Part shown: piece after piece, positions 37,499 through 48,543 of the stretch
How positions within the stretch are numbered: position 1 is the stretch's first letter
Layout: every line of letters starts with the position of its first letter
DNA from: Liquidambar formosana
Lineage: Eukaryota; Streptophyta; Magnoliopsida; Saxifragales; Altingiaceae
Length of the DNA: 64,000 nucleotides
Direction of reading: 5' to 3'
NCBI GenBank assembly: GCA_039720395.1
Contig: CM077820.1
Span: forward strand, 47,539,425 to 47,603,424
The notes under the pieces: generated by a model
Database searches by the model: none
Seen by the model: the letters and a program-made list of their open reading frames with translations, nothing else
What the model was told of the DNA's origin: nothing
Translations under genes and position numbers: made by a program

Positions 37499-38290
37499 GA
37501 AGGTAAAGAGAAAGCTTTGTACTACCTTAGTCGAACTCTCACTGAATCTGAGATAAAATACTCTCCCATCGAGAAAATATGCCTTTCTCTTATCTTTTTT
37601 ATTAAAAAGTTGAGGCATTACATGCAAGCATACACAGTACGCTTGATAGCTCGAGCAGACCCAGTGAAGTACGTATTGTCAAGGCTTGTCATCCGAGGGA
37701 AACTAGCAAGGTGGTCTATTCTACTTAATGAGTTTGAGATCATCTATGTCCCACAGAAAGCAATCAAGGGGCAAGCTTTGGCAGACTTCTTAGCAGACCA
37801 CCCAATTCCTGCAGACTGGGAGATTTCTGATGATTTGCCTGGTGAAGACGTCTTCTACATTGAAACTCTTCCCCCGTGGATGATGTTCTTTGATGGAGCT
37901 TGCACGTTCAGATGGTGCAGGAGCAGGCGTAATCTTCGTTTCCCCCCAAAGACAAATATTACCATATTCATTTGTCCTCACTGAGTTGTGTTCAAACAAT
38001 ATGGCAGAATATCAAGCTTTGATAATTGGACTTGAAATGGCTGTTGAAATGAAGATCACAGAACTTGAGATTTATGGGGACTCCAAATTGGTGATCAACC
38101 AGCTTTTGATGGAGTATGATGTTAAGAAAGATAACCTGATCCCTTACTTTAAACATGCTACTCAATTGTTGCTAAAATTCGAGAACATCACACTAGAGCA
38201 TGTCCCTAGAAAGGAGAACCAAATAGCTGATGCCCTTACTAACCTTGCTGTAGTCTTGGCATTGCCTGAGGATGAAGCTGTGGATGTCCC
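37499..38290 (+). pseudogene. Tat retroelement RNase H plus second, archaeal-type RNase H
   Basis: First RNase H: KALYYLSRTLTESEIKYSPI to KGQALADFLADHP (about 37515-37800). Second RNase H: WMMFFDGA (37878 on), GAGAGVIFVSPQ, AEYQALIIGLEMA, EIYGDSKLVINQL and a QIADALTNLA end, so the D-E-D-D set is present. A frame shift lies just after FFDGA (about 37895-37905). Two RNase H domains are a Tat hallmark. Confidence 0.85.
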
Positions 38291-38479
38291 GGTCTGTCAA
38301 AGGTGGATATTACCTGCACTACCTGAAACTCAACAAGAAGATACAAATGCAATTTCAGTATTCGCAATCGAAACTGAAGATTGGCGGCAACCAATAATTG
38401 ATTACTTACAACATGGGAAGTTGCCAGAAGACCCACGCCATAGAATCGAGATACGACTTCGAGCACCACGTTTCATTTT

Positions 38480-39629
38480 CTACAAAGAAATACTCTACCG
38501 TCGGTCTTTTGATGGGGTATTCCTTCGATGTTTAGGAAAGGAAGAAGCAACTCAAGCACTGGAAGAAGCTCACTCAGGCATTTGTGGTGCTCACCAATCA
38601 GGCCTAAAACTTCATTTTCAGGTAAAAAGAATGGGGTACTATTAGCCAACTATGGTCCATGATTCCATAGAGTACGCCAAGAGATGTCAGGCTTGTCAAT
38701 TTCATGCTAATCTCATACACCAACCACCGGAACCGTTGCATCCCACTGTAGCTTCATGGCCATTTGACGCATGGGGTCTAGATGTAGTCGGTCCTTTCAA
38801 AAACAAGTCGTCTGCTGGCCATGAATACATACTTGCAGTGACTGACTACTTTTCGAAGTGAGCAGAAGTAGTACCTCTCAAGGAAGTTAAGAAGGAAACA
38901 GTGGTGGATTTCATCAAATGTCACATTATCTATCGATACGGTGTACCTCGTTACATAGTGACCGACAATGGGAAACCCTTCTATAATCGCCTAATGAGTC
39001 AACTAGGCGAACAATTTGGCTTCAAGCAACATAAGTCTTCTATGTATAATGCTCCAGCCAATGGTCTTGCCAAAGCTTTCAACAAAATTCTCTGTAATCT
39101 TCTCAAAAAAATGGTAAGCAGGTCAAAGAAGGATTGGCATGAAAGACTTAGAGAAGCTCTTTGGGCATATCGCACGACACATCGAACGCCCACCCAAGCT
39201 ACTCTGTATTCTTTGGTCTATGGTGTTGAAGCAGTTCTCCCACTGGAAAAGCAAATTCCTTCGTTAAGGATCGCTATTCAAGAAGGCCTTACCACTGAAG
39301 ACAATACTCGTCTATGATTAGAAGAGTTAGAAGCCTTAGATGAGAGGAGACTCGAAGCACAACAAAGGTTGGAATGTTACCAAGCTCGTCTTTCCAGAGC
39401 ATTTCACAAAAAGGTTCGACTTCGTTCATTTCAAGTGGGAGACTTGGTGCTTGCTGTCCGAAGACCAATAATCACTACTCATCGAACCGGAAACAAGTTT
39501 CTCTCGAAGTGGGATGGACCATACGTGGTTCAAGAGGTCTACACTAGTGGTGCATACAAATTGGTCGATGGAGATGGGCTAAGGATTGGCCCTATCAATG
39601 GCAGGTTCTTGAAACGTTATTATCCTTGA
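38480..39629 (+). pseudogene. Tat retroelement integrase
   Basis: Zinc-binding H..H..C-x2-C region (about 38570-38700), catalytic core with GLDVVGPF and VTDNGKPF Asp residues, and a C-terminal GPY/F module (KWDGPYVVQEV, about 39508-39540). No chromodomain. Stops at 38643-38645, 38859-38861 and 39315-39317. The third catalytic residue, Glu in family proteins, is Lys here (AAA at 39072-39074 in NGLAKAFN). Confidence 0.85.
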
Positions 39630-40214
39630 GAATTGCACTACGCTCCTTATCGCATGAGCTTAAACTGCAAGTTACTCCTAAACTCGCATGAGTATAAACT
39701 GCATAGAGCAACAAAAAAAAAAAAAAAAGTGCTCGTTGAATTGAAAACCTGAAAGGGCGGTTCAAGCAAAAGTTAGAGCGTAAAAAAAAAAAAATAATAA
39801 ATAAATAAATAAAATTGAACTACGTTATGACTTGATCCCTTCTTTATGGAGGGTACGTAGGCAGCTTGAGGAGTCACTCACCTCAAGTTCAGTCACAACA
39901 TGAACAAAAACAAATTTTCCCCATCAATGAGGTTGCATGTAGTCAACTAGATGATTGCCAAAGGCATATAGATTAGATAAATTGGAGGTCATATACATAT
40001 TCTAGTTACAGATAGAGGATGGAATCAAGAAATGCTTTCATTTTTATTGATAAATGTTTTGGCTAGCAAAGCAAACTTAGCCTTATTACATAACTCAAAG
40101 GAAGAAAGCTCAAATGAAATACAAAAGAAATCTCATGTGCCAAAACAATCCATCACATCCATGCTAAATCTTTAAGTTCACTACGTTGACTCTCTAATAT
40201 GTCTTGCAGCGCCC
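39630..40214 (+). other. Retroelement spacer between integrase and antisense ORF
   Basis: Non-coding; has A-rich tracts at 39713-39728 and 39783-39812. Nothing else recognised. Confidence 0.5.
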
Positions 40215-43200
40215 TTAAGGTTGTAGCGTCAACATCATCAACACTGGAGTCTTGGCGATTACATCTTCTTCTTCTCGTATACGAGACACGTCTCCCTGCC
40301 TATGAGAAAGCTGCACTTCGCTGTTTGAAATTAATGCATAGAGTTGTCCTATCTGTATGCCCAAGTCCTCTAGCTCTTTCTTCAATGCTTCTCTTCTAGA
40401 TTCTGCATTAACCAAGTCCGCTCGTAGTGAGTTGATATGCTGTACTTCTACACTCTTGAGAGTTATCGCATCAGCAAGACGAAGCCTCATGTTAACCAAC
40501 TTTTGATTTTGTGCATTCGGAGATATCTTTTCAGAGTAGGCTGACTGAATAGAAATAAAGTGGGCGGCATCCTCCATGAACTTCTGAAACTCGGTTTTTT
40601 AATGGAGATGCATCCACCCCGTTGTTTTCAATAGCTACAAAGAGTTCATCAAACTTCACACTTAATGATGGAAGCATCTCGAGGGGAGCCTTTAGCACTT
40701 TCTCTTTAATACTGTCTCCCAACATTAATGCCGCTCGACGTTGTGCATTGGAAATGAGGATGTTAACATCAAACACAGAAGCTGCAGAAAGAGTGGTGCG
40801 ACATGGTGCAAAAGCAGTGTTATTCTGAACTCTATATTCATTTGAAGGAGAGTTGTAGCCACATTTGGCGCCTTCAGAATTAGAGCCGTGGATGTTTTGG
40901 GATATCGGCGGTGATTGGTTTTGTCGACATGTTGCTCTCCTAGCAATAAGCTCAAATGAAGTCGGCCTTGAAAACGAATCTTCACTACAATTTGACTTCT
41001 TGACAACTGGGGCACTGTCGTCCTCCACCTGCATCAAAGGGGTGTCAAGGTTATCATTCTCAACAAGATCATGGACAGCAGATACAATTTCTGGGTCCAT
41101 TATGAGACAACAAAGAGCTTTGAGATATTTTGGGTCATCATAATCAATAATTGATGTGGGGGAATGAATACTCACCATGTCATTTTGGTTAACAGAATAT
41201 GGAAGCATCGGGCTCTTCTCATAAATCCCTTCGGGAACCTCATTAGACATCCCTGAGCCTTGGTTCCCATGATCAACCTCCCCCTTGTGCTTCTTACGCC
41301 TCCAGAACTGTTCTGAGGCACTCTTGCTATTTTCCAAATCTTCAGAATCAACCATATTTTTGACTTTTTCAAGAGTACTCGGGAGCAGTTGGCAAGGTCG
41401 ATAAGTTGGAGTTCGTTGGCTATCAGCGCCTCCACTAATAGAAGTCTCATCTGGAATTATATTAGGATTTGTCTGAACAATCGGTTTCGGGATAGGGTCG
41501 ATCTTCCTCTTCAGGACTATAGTCAACTCACTTGGCCTTTTTAGAGTGGGTTTTTCTGTGCTAGGGCTTGGCTCGACTGGATGATTAGATGATCTCGTAA
41601 ATATTTGAGCCCACCACTCAACATATTCCCTCGTACTTAAAACTGAATGCTCACTTGGTCGAGCTGGTGTTGTAAGTTGGGATTTTGTACAAAGTTTAAT
41701 AGAATGACGCCAAAATTGGATCACCTGTTCTAAGGAACCTGTACGGTAGTCTTCTTTAATCTCCCGAGGAATGTGTTGATGAAACCCAAATTGCCTCCCA
41801 AATCTATGAGGGTTATATGGCTGAACGAGGTGAAGACCACTGCGACGAGAAGCTAAGTAACATGAGCGTTGGCTTATGAAATACTCACTTTGGGAATTGG
41901 ACAAGTTCCCATCATCAACAAGAATCCCCTGCTGATCCTTGGTTAATGCAAGCCGATACATCTCTAACTTGGTGGTGGAATAGAAAAGCCTTCGAGCCTC
42001 CTTGTCCTCAAAAGTTTTCACTGCCCCTTCTCCCGATATTCTAACCATCCGAGGCGCTGATGTAGACCGTGGTCGAGTGAAATGTGTATCAAAGTATTCT
42101 GCTAACCATACGAACAAATAGTGAGCAGGGAATACGGGATTACACTTGCTAGGGTTTGAAGAGGAGGCAATTTCCCCAAGACCTTGATAGATGCTTGCCA
42201 AAACCAGGATCGCAAGGTTGTACCGAGTGCCGCGTGCCATTAAGCTTGCAACCTTGAAGACTCCAGGGCAGATAAGGTTGGAAACCTTGCCGGGGAAAAC
42301 GAACTCACATAGCCAACATGAAAGGAATGCTACCAAATATGTCTCCTCTTTAACATCACTCTCCACCTTTAGTGTGGCAAAAGGAGCCTCTCCTTCTTTC
42401 GAGCGTTCCTACGGAGGGTCAATAAGTCCAAACGGGCTATGAGAAGATCTGGCTCTTGCAGTTCTTTTTGATGTTCTCTTACTTGAGGCTTCTGATACCT
42501 GGAGGGACCCTTAAACCAAAAGTCTACCCATTTAGAAGAAGATACATTGTGGGGGCCACCGTGCTCAAGACAAAGTTGATGAAATGCCGAAAACAGGTGC
42601 TTAGAACTTCGTGAGAAGAGAATAGCCTCTTAAGCACTAGGGACCACCTCGTCGTAAAAGGAGCCATACACAGGAAGACCGCCTATCAAGCGAAGATCCC
42701 ACAGAGAAATTGAGAGTTCCCCAGTCGAGGTATGAAGAGTGTTGGTCTTCGGACACTAAAATTCGCAAAAAGCTTGGATGACATTCACACTCCGATCATA
42801 GGTGAACAAGGAAGTAAAGACTGCATCATAGATTTTAGCGTCAACAAGAGTGTGGCGATTGCGACTGAGCACATCTTCTAACCATTCCCAGTAATTGGGA
42901 ATGAAAGAAAATTCCCCAACATATTTAAGTGAAGATCCCTTTGAAGTGGATATCCAACTCACTGCACTAGTAACTATTCGATGGCTTAGAAGGTCAAACG
43001 AGCTCGAACGAGCATCCTTAGAGTTAAGCGTAGGTTGCAGTGTAAGCACTTGTGAAGAAGTTCCAAGTGGAGCAACATCGGAAGGGTAGAAGAGCTCTTG
43101 GGTTGACTTTGCCTATAAGTGAGACGAGTGAGTTAGCCTAGGGGTGGAAAGTGATTGTGAGGAAGACAAACTGTTGATGGAAGGGCGCACAGCTAAGGTC

Positions 43201-43290
43201 GTTCCTTTATCAAGGGTGTCTTTTTATCATTCAGAAGTGTAACGCTGCGATCTTTGGAATTCCTGCTAGAATCTTTGAAGGAGACCATGA
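40215..43290 (-). pseudogene. Antisense ORF of the Tat element, plant-mobile-domain-like, broken
   Basis: Runs opposite to gag-pol, between integrase and 3' LTR, where Tat elements are known to carry extra antisense ORFs. Likely start at 43290 (MVSFKDSSRNSKD). 43049-42756 reads KYVGEFSFIPNYWEWLEDVL and YDAVFTSLFTYDRSVNVIQA, then (next frame) LHTSTGELSISLWDL and GGLPVYGSFYDEVVPSA: the plant mobile domain pattern. A 611-codon open stretch (42366-40531) follows with a low-complexity Ser/Pro middle, then a coiled-coil-like end (LRADLVNAESRREALKKELE, 40577-40215). Several frame changes and stops (about 43225, 43115, 42755, 42630, 42410, 40580). Confidence 0.75.
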
Positions 43291-44413
43291 TACTGCACAA
43301 AGAAAAAAAGCCAATTTCTCGATTTGAAAAAAAAAAAAGAAAAAAGAGGAGCCTGATGCTAATCAAGTCCAATTGGAGTACGTGTAAATCCCACTAGATT
43401 GAAGAAGTATAGCAATTACACGTTACATAGCTTTTGGATCCTCCAACAACAATTGTCCAACTGCATATTTTCTTCTATCATGAGTAAGGTCCCTTCTCAA
43501 AAGCAAGACTCAAGCTACTTAGACGCAGTACACTGTATAAGGCTGCTATCATTATGGCGTGAAACAAGGTAATGCGTCTTGAGGCTTAATATTCATGGTT
43601 CTGCAGCGGGAAGTGTGCCAAGCGTTCAAGGCAAGGTCAAACTTCAGGGCAAAATTCCTGACATATGAAACCAATATGCTTTTCCAAAAAGAAAAAAAAA
43701 AATAATAAATAAAAAAGGGGGCCAGAACCTACACACACATCAGTATGTAGGCATACTCATATTGCTAAACCAATATTGGCAGGTCCGTTCTCCAAGGGGC
43801 ACTTGTTAATGGTGAAACAATAATTAAAATGTCACTCCTTTTACATATTATGGGCCAAAAGTACATGGTAATAGTGTATGGGGTCTATTAGACTTATGTG
43901 GTGGTTGGCATTTATCATTTCAAGCAATAAAAAAAAAAAAAAAAAAATTGCCAAACATCCAACTGATCTGTTGAGAATGCCTATTCAATGTCACATGAAG
44001 GCATGGTAAATATTGGGAAATATTGCTACCTACTCAATATCACGTGAAGGCATGAGAATACCTATTCAACATTGTCAAACATTGCTACATGAAGTGATTA
44101 TTTTAATGGGAAATATTCCCCACCCATTCTAACAAACAGTAAGGTCCTGAATAGACATTATTAGGGGCATCCTTGAACTGTGAAGCATGCAAGATAAATT
44201 TTGGTGTGAGTACATTAAATCTGGGTATCCTTTGCAAGTCATGTGCGCGTGTGTATATAGGTGCATATATACATATGGTGCAAGTCATGTATGGGGGCAA
44301 CAAATTAGATATAAACACTCATGTCAATATACATGCCGTGTATATATATATATATATATATATACATACGCCAATACACAAGAAGGCAGAAAAAAAAAAA
44401 AAAAAAAAAAGAA

Positions 44414-44449
<36 letters not shown>

Positions 44450-45554
44450 AAAGAAAAAAGGGACACACCTTAACAGGGTTAAAAAGATGCAAGACAATCC
44501 CCTTCTTGGAAACTGATGATGCCCAACCTAAGCCTACGCTCTGAAATCCTGCAGCAGCAAGAAGAATGGAGTACGTGTGCAAACAAGTGATTTTCTCCTC
44601 AAATCTGAACACTATGACTCTCGCAGCAAAAGAGAATAAAACGTTGACAGGCCTCAAGACTGTTTGTAAGATGGGTTCTTTATGGGAGAAAATTCACGCT
44701 TATAAAGAAGATGGAAATTCTCTTTGATCCAAGTGAGAATCTCTCACCATGATCAGTGCACAAATCACAGTCAAGGATCCCATGTATACCTATCAAGGAT
44801 CCCACTTCCGTACCAATATACCAGCACAAGGCAATAAAATTGCCTAGAAAGACGAGTATCACTTACCAAAAAAAAAAAAAAAAAATGGTAGCTGCCAAGT
44901 TTTCCATGTGAAGATTTTTATTTATTTATTTATTTTTTTTTGTGTTTGGAAAATTCACGGATTGACAAACTTGGGAAATTGACAACTTGGTCCCATGAAT
45001 TTTGTCTTTTCTTTTCTCCAAAATAAGAAAAAAAAAGTGCAAATCCATTGATTACAAGAAATCAGTCGGCTGCCAGTGCTTGGAATGCCTTATGAGTTAG
45101 GAAAGTTTTTCCTCCTTTTATTATCTGCCAATTACATTCCAGCTTTGACAAAAGGAAAAAAGTTGACCGAAAAACTAAGTGGGCCTATCATCTAATGGTG
45201 CAAGCAAGAGCTAAATAAAATAGGCCTATTTTATTAGCACTTACCTGTAACTTGGAATAAGCACTTAATGCTTCCTAAGCTATACATGGATTTCAAGAAC
45301 TGCTACGGGATGCAAAAAGACCCCATCTTGGCATGAGTCCCAATGGTTCAAAAAATAAAAAATAAAAAAAATAAATAAAGAACGGAGGTGGGGTGCCAAT
45401 TGATGGTTACACGGGATAATGCCATAATTGCCCAAGCATACCAATTTACATCAAAATCATGTGGGTGATGTTACACAGCAAGTCAAAAGCCTAAGCCATC
45501 AAAGAACTTAAGCCTCGCCTCTTAATGCAGCAAGCGCGTGTATAAGCCAAGCCT
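43291..45554 (+). other. Retroelement 3' untranslated region
   Basis: Long non-coding stretch with A-rich tracts, an (AT)n run (44341-44363) and (AAAG)n (about 44415-44451). No domains seen in any frame. Confidence 0.6.
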
Positions 45555-45570
45555 TGAAGTGGGGGCATTT
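45555..45570 (+). other. Polypurine tract of the retroelement
   Basis: GAAGTGGGGGCATTTT immediately upstream of the 3' LTR, purine-rich as needed for plus-strand priming. Confidence 0.7.
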
Positions 45571-46461
45571 TGTAGACGTTAAAATCTTGTAAAGCTCAAA
45601 TCACCGTTGGATGAGTCAAATATTCAAAATCTAAAATATTTGACTAGTCAAAGACAAATGGGACTCGTTCAAACTATAAGTGGACATAGCCCACTTGATG
45701 AAAACAGGCCTAATGGTCTAACCCATGCATTGGCCCAACTCACCAAGTCAAACCCAAGTCATATGCCAACATAGCCCAGTACATCTTCATGGGCCCACAT
45801 TTGTCATATGTCATCATTATGAGGTCCAAATCATCCTCATAAGAAAGTCCACTCATGAAATATTGCCTCCCATAATTTGGGGAAATTTGTCTCCCCAAAT
45901 TTGGAAACCTTTCAATAAGAATTTCCATAAATTTCAAATGAAGGAGAAAATCCCTCCTTAATTAATTGTATTCCCTAAGACTTTGGGATGACAATCAATT
46001 CAAATTTAAAATTAAGGGGACAAATCTCCTTTTAAATCAATATTATTCTCTAAATCAAGGGAAGTCAAATTTGGGGTTTCCAAGAGAAGACCTCCCCCCT
46101 TGCCTATAAATACAAGGCTCCAATCCATGAAGAAGCACACACAAATAGAGAGCTCCTACCGACACTCTGCCGAGAAGAAGCGACAAGAGTATCTTCACTA
46201 CCAAGTTTGAGTTTCGAGATTAAGCCACACGGCCCTCGAATCTAAACAAAGCAATTCAATCCACGTGTCTCTCTTAAGCGATTCAAGATCAAGCGCTCAC
46301 CGCCCTTGGATCGTAAAGCTCACGGAGATTTAATCAGAGGAATACTTTCTTTTGTAAAAGATATTCATAGAGAATTGTACCTATTCATTTCATTTAATAT
46401 AAATTGTTATTTGTCCGCATTTCTCGTTTCTTTATTTCAGGATACGAAATTTGTGTGTACA
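45571..46461 (+). repeat. 3' LTR, 891 bp
   Basis: Same length and about 2% different from the 5' LTR; TATA box at 46105-46112. Followed by TSD AGGAT 46462-46466. Confidence 0.93.
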
Positions 46462-46466
46462 AGGAT

Positions 46467-47159
46467 AATTATGCTGTGTTTGGGTGAGGAATTTGGAAAT
46501 AACTTGGGATGGGATTTTTAAAAATTTATCTCAGAAAATAAGCATCGAACATCAAATCTACATAACGTAAAGTTTGCAAAACAACCCACCTGAGATCACC
46601 CAAATACAAGAAGAGAAAGGCAATACAAAAGGCATCCAATATTACAACCCAAGAAGATCCCTCTCATCCCGAAGCAGCAAAATGAAGTTCCAACAAACTG
46701 GCACCTGAGAAAACTACATCCAACATAAATGCATTGACAACAAAACAAAGGCACCCATCAAAAACCACTAAATCAGATCACTCATCCAGCTAAACCATCA
46801 TAGCAACCCTGTGTATCTTGCATCTATCTACTCTTCACAGTACTGGAAACCCCCATTTATAATCTCCCTCAGACCCACTCATTCAAGGAATGCTATTCAA
46901 GGACCCATGGCTGGCTGTGTGATGAAGAGTGGTAAGACCAGACCTCTAGACCAAGCGACCTTCATGGCCCTTTGTAGCATTCTTAACTTCAGCAATCACA
47001 CCCGTAGTGGCTTTTCCATTGATCTCTCTTCTTTATCCTTCTTCCTCTTTACCTCTTCTTTCTCCCCCTCTAATTTTCATCTCCTCTTTTCTCTCTCATA
47101 ATTGAGATAATGGATGAGTAGAATGAGCAATCAAACATATGCAACCATGCATGAGAGAG
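46467..47159 (-). other. LEA intron 1, exon-1-proximal part
   Basis: Non-coding; open frames here have no recognisable protein character. A possible splice donor lies near 47159-47120 on the minus strand. Confidence 0.5.
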
Positions 47160-47489
47160 GACCTGTTCGCCAACGACTCAGTTACTATACGTCTTCCCTG
47201 GAAGGTCAGTCTCAATAATGGTCAAGCCACGGTGGTCGGCAGCATCAGTGACATTAGTGTGGCGAACTAAGGCCAGCTCCCTCATTTCGGGTCGCCGCAG
47301 ACTGCATAACGGACGCCGCGTCGCCGCCCCACCTTCCTGGGTCTGTCCAAGCATAACGTTCTCCGCCGTCTACATCATAGCCACATCCCGTGGTGCAACC
47401 GGTTTCGCGGCGCCTTGGACATTGAACACATCACCATATTTGATGGGTTCTTGATGGGATTGAGGCCTCTTTGGCTGTTCCTGGCTCAT
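47160..47489 (-). pseudogene. LEA pseudogene, exon 1
   Basis: ATG at 47489-47487. Family order is recognisable: MSQEQP, IKYGDVFNVQG, VAMM*TAENVMLGQTQ, VMQSAATRNEG, NVTDAADH, RIVTES. A nonsense codon at 47372-47370 and about three frame changes break it. Confidence 0.85.
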
Positions 47490-47580
47490 TTTGGCTGGAG
47501 GGAGAGTTTTGAGTGCTGTGGGTCAGATTCCGGCAACTCGGCAAGAAGTGGGTCAAATACTCAGATTTTGGCATCTTACA

Positions 47581-47588
47581 ATATATAG
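47581..47588 (-). promoter_or_regulatory. TATA box of the LEA gene
   Basis: CTATATAT on the minus strand about 92 bp upstream of the LEA ATG (47489). Confidence 0.5.
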
Positions 47589-47605
47589 AAACAATGATAG
47601 AGGCT

Positions 47606-47795
47606 GTAACGTGGGGAAAAAACTTGCATGAGACCGTTGTATATGCCAGATGGTGAGACTAGCCAATGGGAGGAGAGGAAAGTGCCTTTATCAGTGTATT
47701 TTTTACACTGATAAAGATACTTTCCTCTCCTTCCATTGGCCGGTCTCACCAACTGGCTATACAACGGTTGTATGGAAGTTCTTCTCGTAACGTGG
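47606..47795. mobile_element. MULE-type foldback MITE (172 bp) with 9-bp TSD GTAACGTGG
   Basis: Element 47615-47786 between direct repeats GTAACGTGG (47606-47614, 47787-47795). Left end GGAAAAAACTTGCATGAGAC pairs with inverted right end GAGAAGAACTTCCATACAAC. The arms then pair almost throughout (CCGTTGTATA, GGTGAGAC, CCAATGG, TTTATCAGTGTA) around a tiny T-rich loop at about 47700. It lies between the LEA TATA box and the ABRE/RY motifs. Confidence 0.8.
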
Positions 47796-47842
47796 AGATG
47801 ACAAAATTAAGAGAAGTGGCCGGGTATGCCCCTTATTATACG

Positions 47843-47940
47843 TGCATGGAGTTAAGCCATGCATATATGGACATGTTTGCTTCAGAAATGAAACGTGGCA
47901 TAGTTTCGAGTAGACACTTTTGTCCTTCAAGAGACGTGGC
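47843..47940. promoter_or_regulatory. ABRE and RY motif cluster upstream of the LEA gene
   Basis: RY motif CATGCA at 47858-47863 and its complement TGCATG at 47843-47848; ABRE-type ACGTGGC at 47893-47899 and GACGTGGC at 47933-47940. ABA- and seed-responsive LEA promoters are known to use this pair of motifs. Binding is inferred from motif only. Confidence 0.5.
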
Positions 47941-48059
47941 GGGTTATTGTCATGATTGTTGGTTCCCAAAGTGCTTTGTTGCCCAGTTTAGTCAATGTGC
48001 CCAAAACAAGTGGCACTAACAGCGTCTCTAGACTAGTGCTTTGTACTACTTTATTTGTT

Positions 48060-48310
48060 TTATTTCTTTTTAGCATTTGTTAGAATATCAAATATTATAG
48101 TTTAAGGTAATGTGTTATGGTGATACAAGTGATATAATATGTAATTTTTATATATAATTATAATTTTTTTTTTCTTAATCACTTTTATGATACAAGAGTA
48201 CAGTGTATTATTGTTATTTTTAGCACATCATTAGAACAGTGTCAAAGTATGTTATCACTAAAATATGATAATAACACACATTTTACCATATTATTGGAGA
48301 TGTTCTAAAT
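48060..48310. repeat. Possible AT-rich MITE
   Basis: Start TTAGAATATCAAATATTATA and inverted end TTAGAACATCTCCAATAATA are partly alike and both continue to a GTGT-TAT stretch. No clear TSD. Confidence 0.35.
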
Positions 48311-48331
48311 AGTGGTTATCATCTTATCTAG

Positions 48332-48543
48332 AGATTCAGATTTGGTGCAGTTGGCTACTTTTATTACATGGTGCAGTAAATGTAAGATCAATGACACGTG
48401 GTAAGGAGAAGAAATGGATGGTTGTTAGGCGTTGGACGTCAAATGTATCTCTTGAATTTTAATCATCAATTTCTTTTCTTTGCCACGTGACATCTATCCT
48501 ACTTTTACTGCATCATGTAATAACTGCACCAAATCCAAATCTC
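48332..48543. mobile_element. hAT-like foldback MITE, 212 bp, TSD TTATCTAG
   Basis: Left AGATTCAGATTTGGTGCAGT and inverted right GAGATTTGGATTTGGTGCAG; arms share TTACATG-TGCAGTAAA and CACGTGGC-like blocks. TTATCTAG at 48324-48331 and 48544-48551 gives an 8-bp duplication. Confidence 0.7.

Larger units (their letters stand above)
31122..46461 (+). mobile_element. Tat-lineage Ty3/gypsy LTR retrotransposon, 15.3 kb, coding-defective
   Basis: Two 891-bp LTRs (31122-32012, 45571-46461) start TGTAGAC and end GTGTACA, with TSD AGGAT at 31117-31121 and 46462-46466. I count about 20 mismatches between the LTRs and no length difference, roughly 2%. Primer-binding site at 32019, purine tract before 45571. 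Order gag, protease, RT, RNase H, second (archaeal-type) RNase H, integrase, then a long antisense ORF with PMD-like start: this set marks the Tat lineage. gag and pol carry many stops and frame shifts, so this copy cannot make its own proteins. Inserted in intron 1 of the LEA gene, in the opposite orientation to that gene. Confidence 0.93.
29754..47489 (-). pseudogene. Seed-maturation (SMP) LEA D-34 pseudogene, split by a retrotransposon
   Basis: LEA D-34/SMP proteins are hydrophilic, accumulate late in seed development and protect against desiccation. Exon 1 (47489 down to about 47160) starts MSQEQPKRPQ, then EPIKYGDVFNV; it has a TAG at 47372-47370 (in MM*TAEN) and about three frame shifts after it (blocks SVMQSAATRNEGAGL, VTDAAD and IVTES are in different frames). 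Exon 2 (30449-30115) is open: CGGQVIGQY, TIGEALEATAMTAGQKPVDW, GGVAAAAQSAATLNARATRD, ending VLT at GTAATG. Exon 3 (29900-29754) starts DATAKLPSDKPATR, then a TGA at 29858-29856, then DAEGVASAELRNDPS and the normal end LNQNN-stop. Intron 1 now contains the 15.3-kb Tat element 31122-46461. The exon 1/2 border is approximate. Confidence 0.85.

Noticed and set aside
40531..42366. 611-codon minus-strand ORF as an independent host gene
   Set aside because: It lies wholly inside the LTR pair of the Tat element, in the known position of antisense ORFs, and is continuous with PMD-like sequence at 43049.
44173..44657. ORFs with Lys/Glu-rich or Phe-rich tracts
   Set aside because: Produced by the (AAAG)n and (AT)n microsatellites in the retroelement 3' region.
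46811..47454. Plus-strand ORFs of 96 and 78 codons
   Set aside because: No recognisable protein character; the second is the antisense of LEA exon 1.
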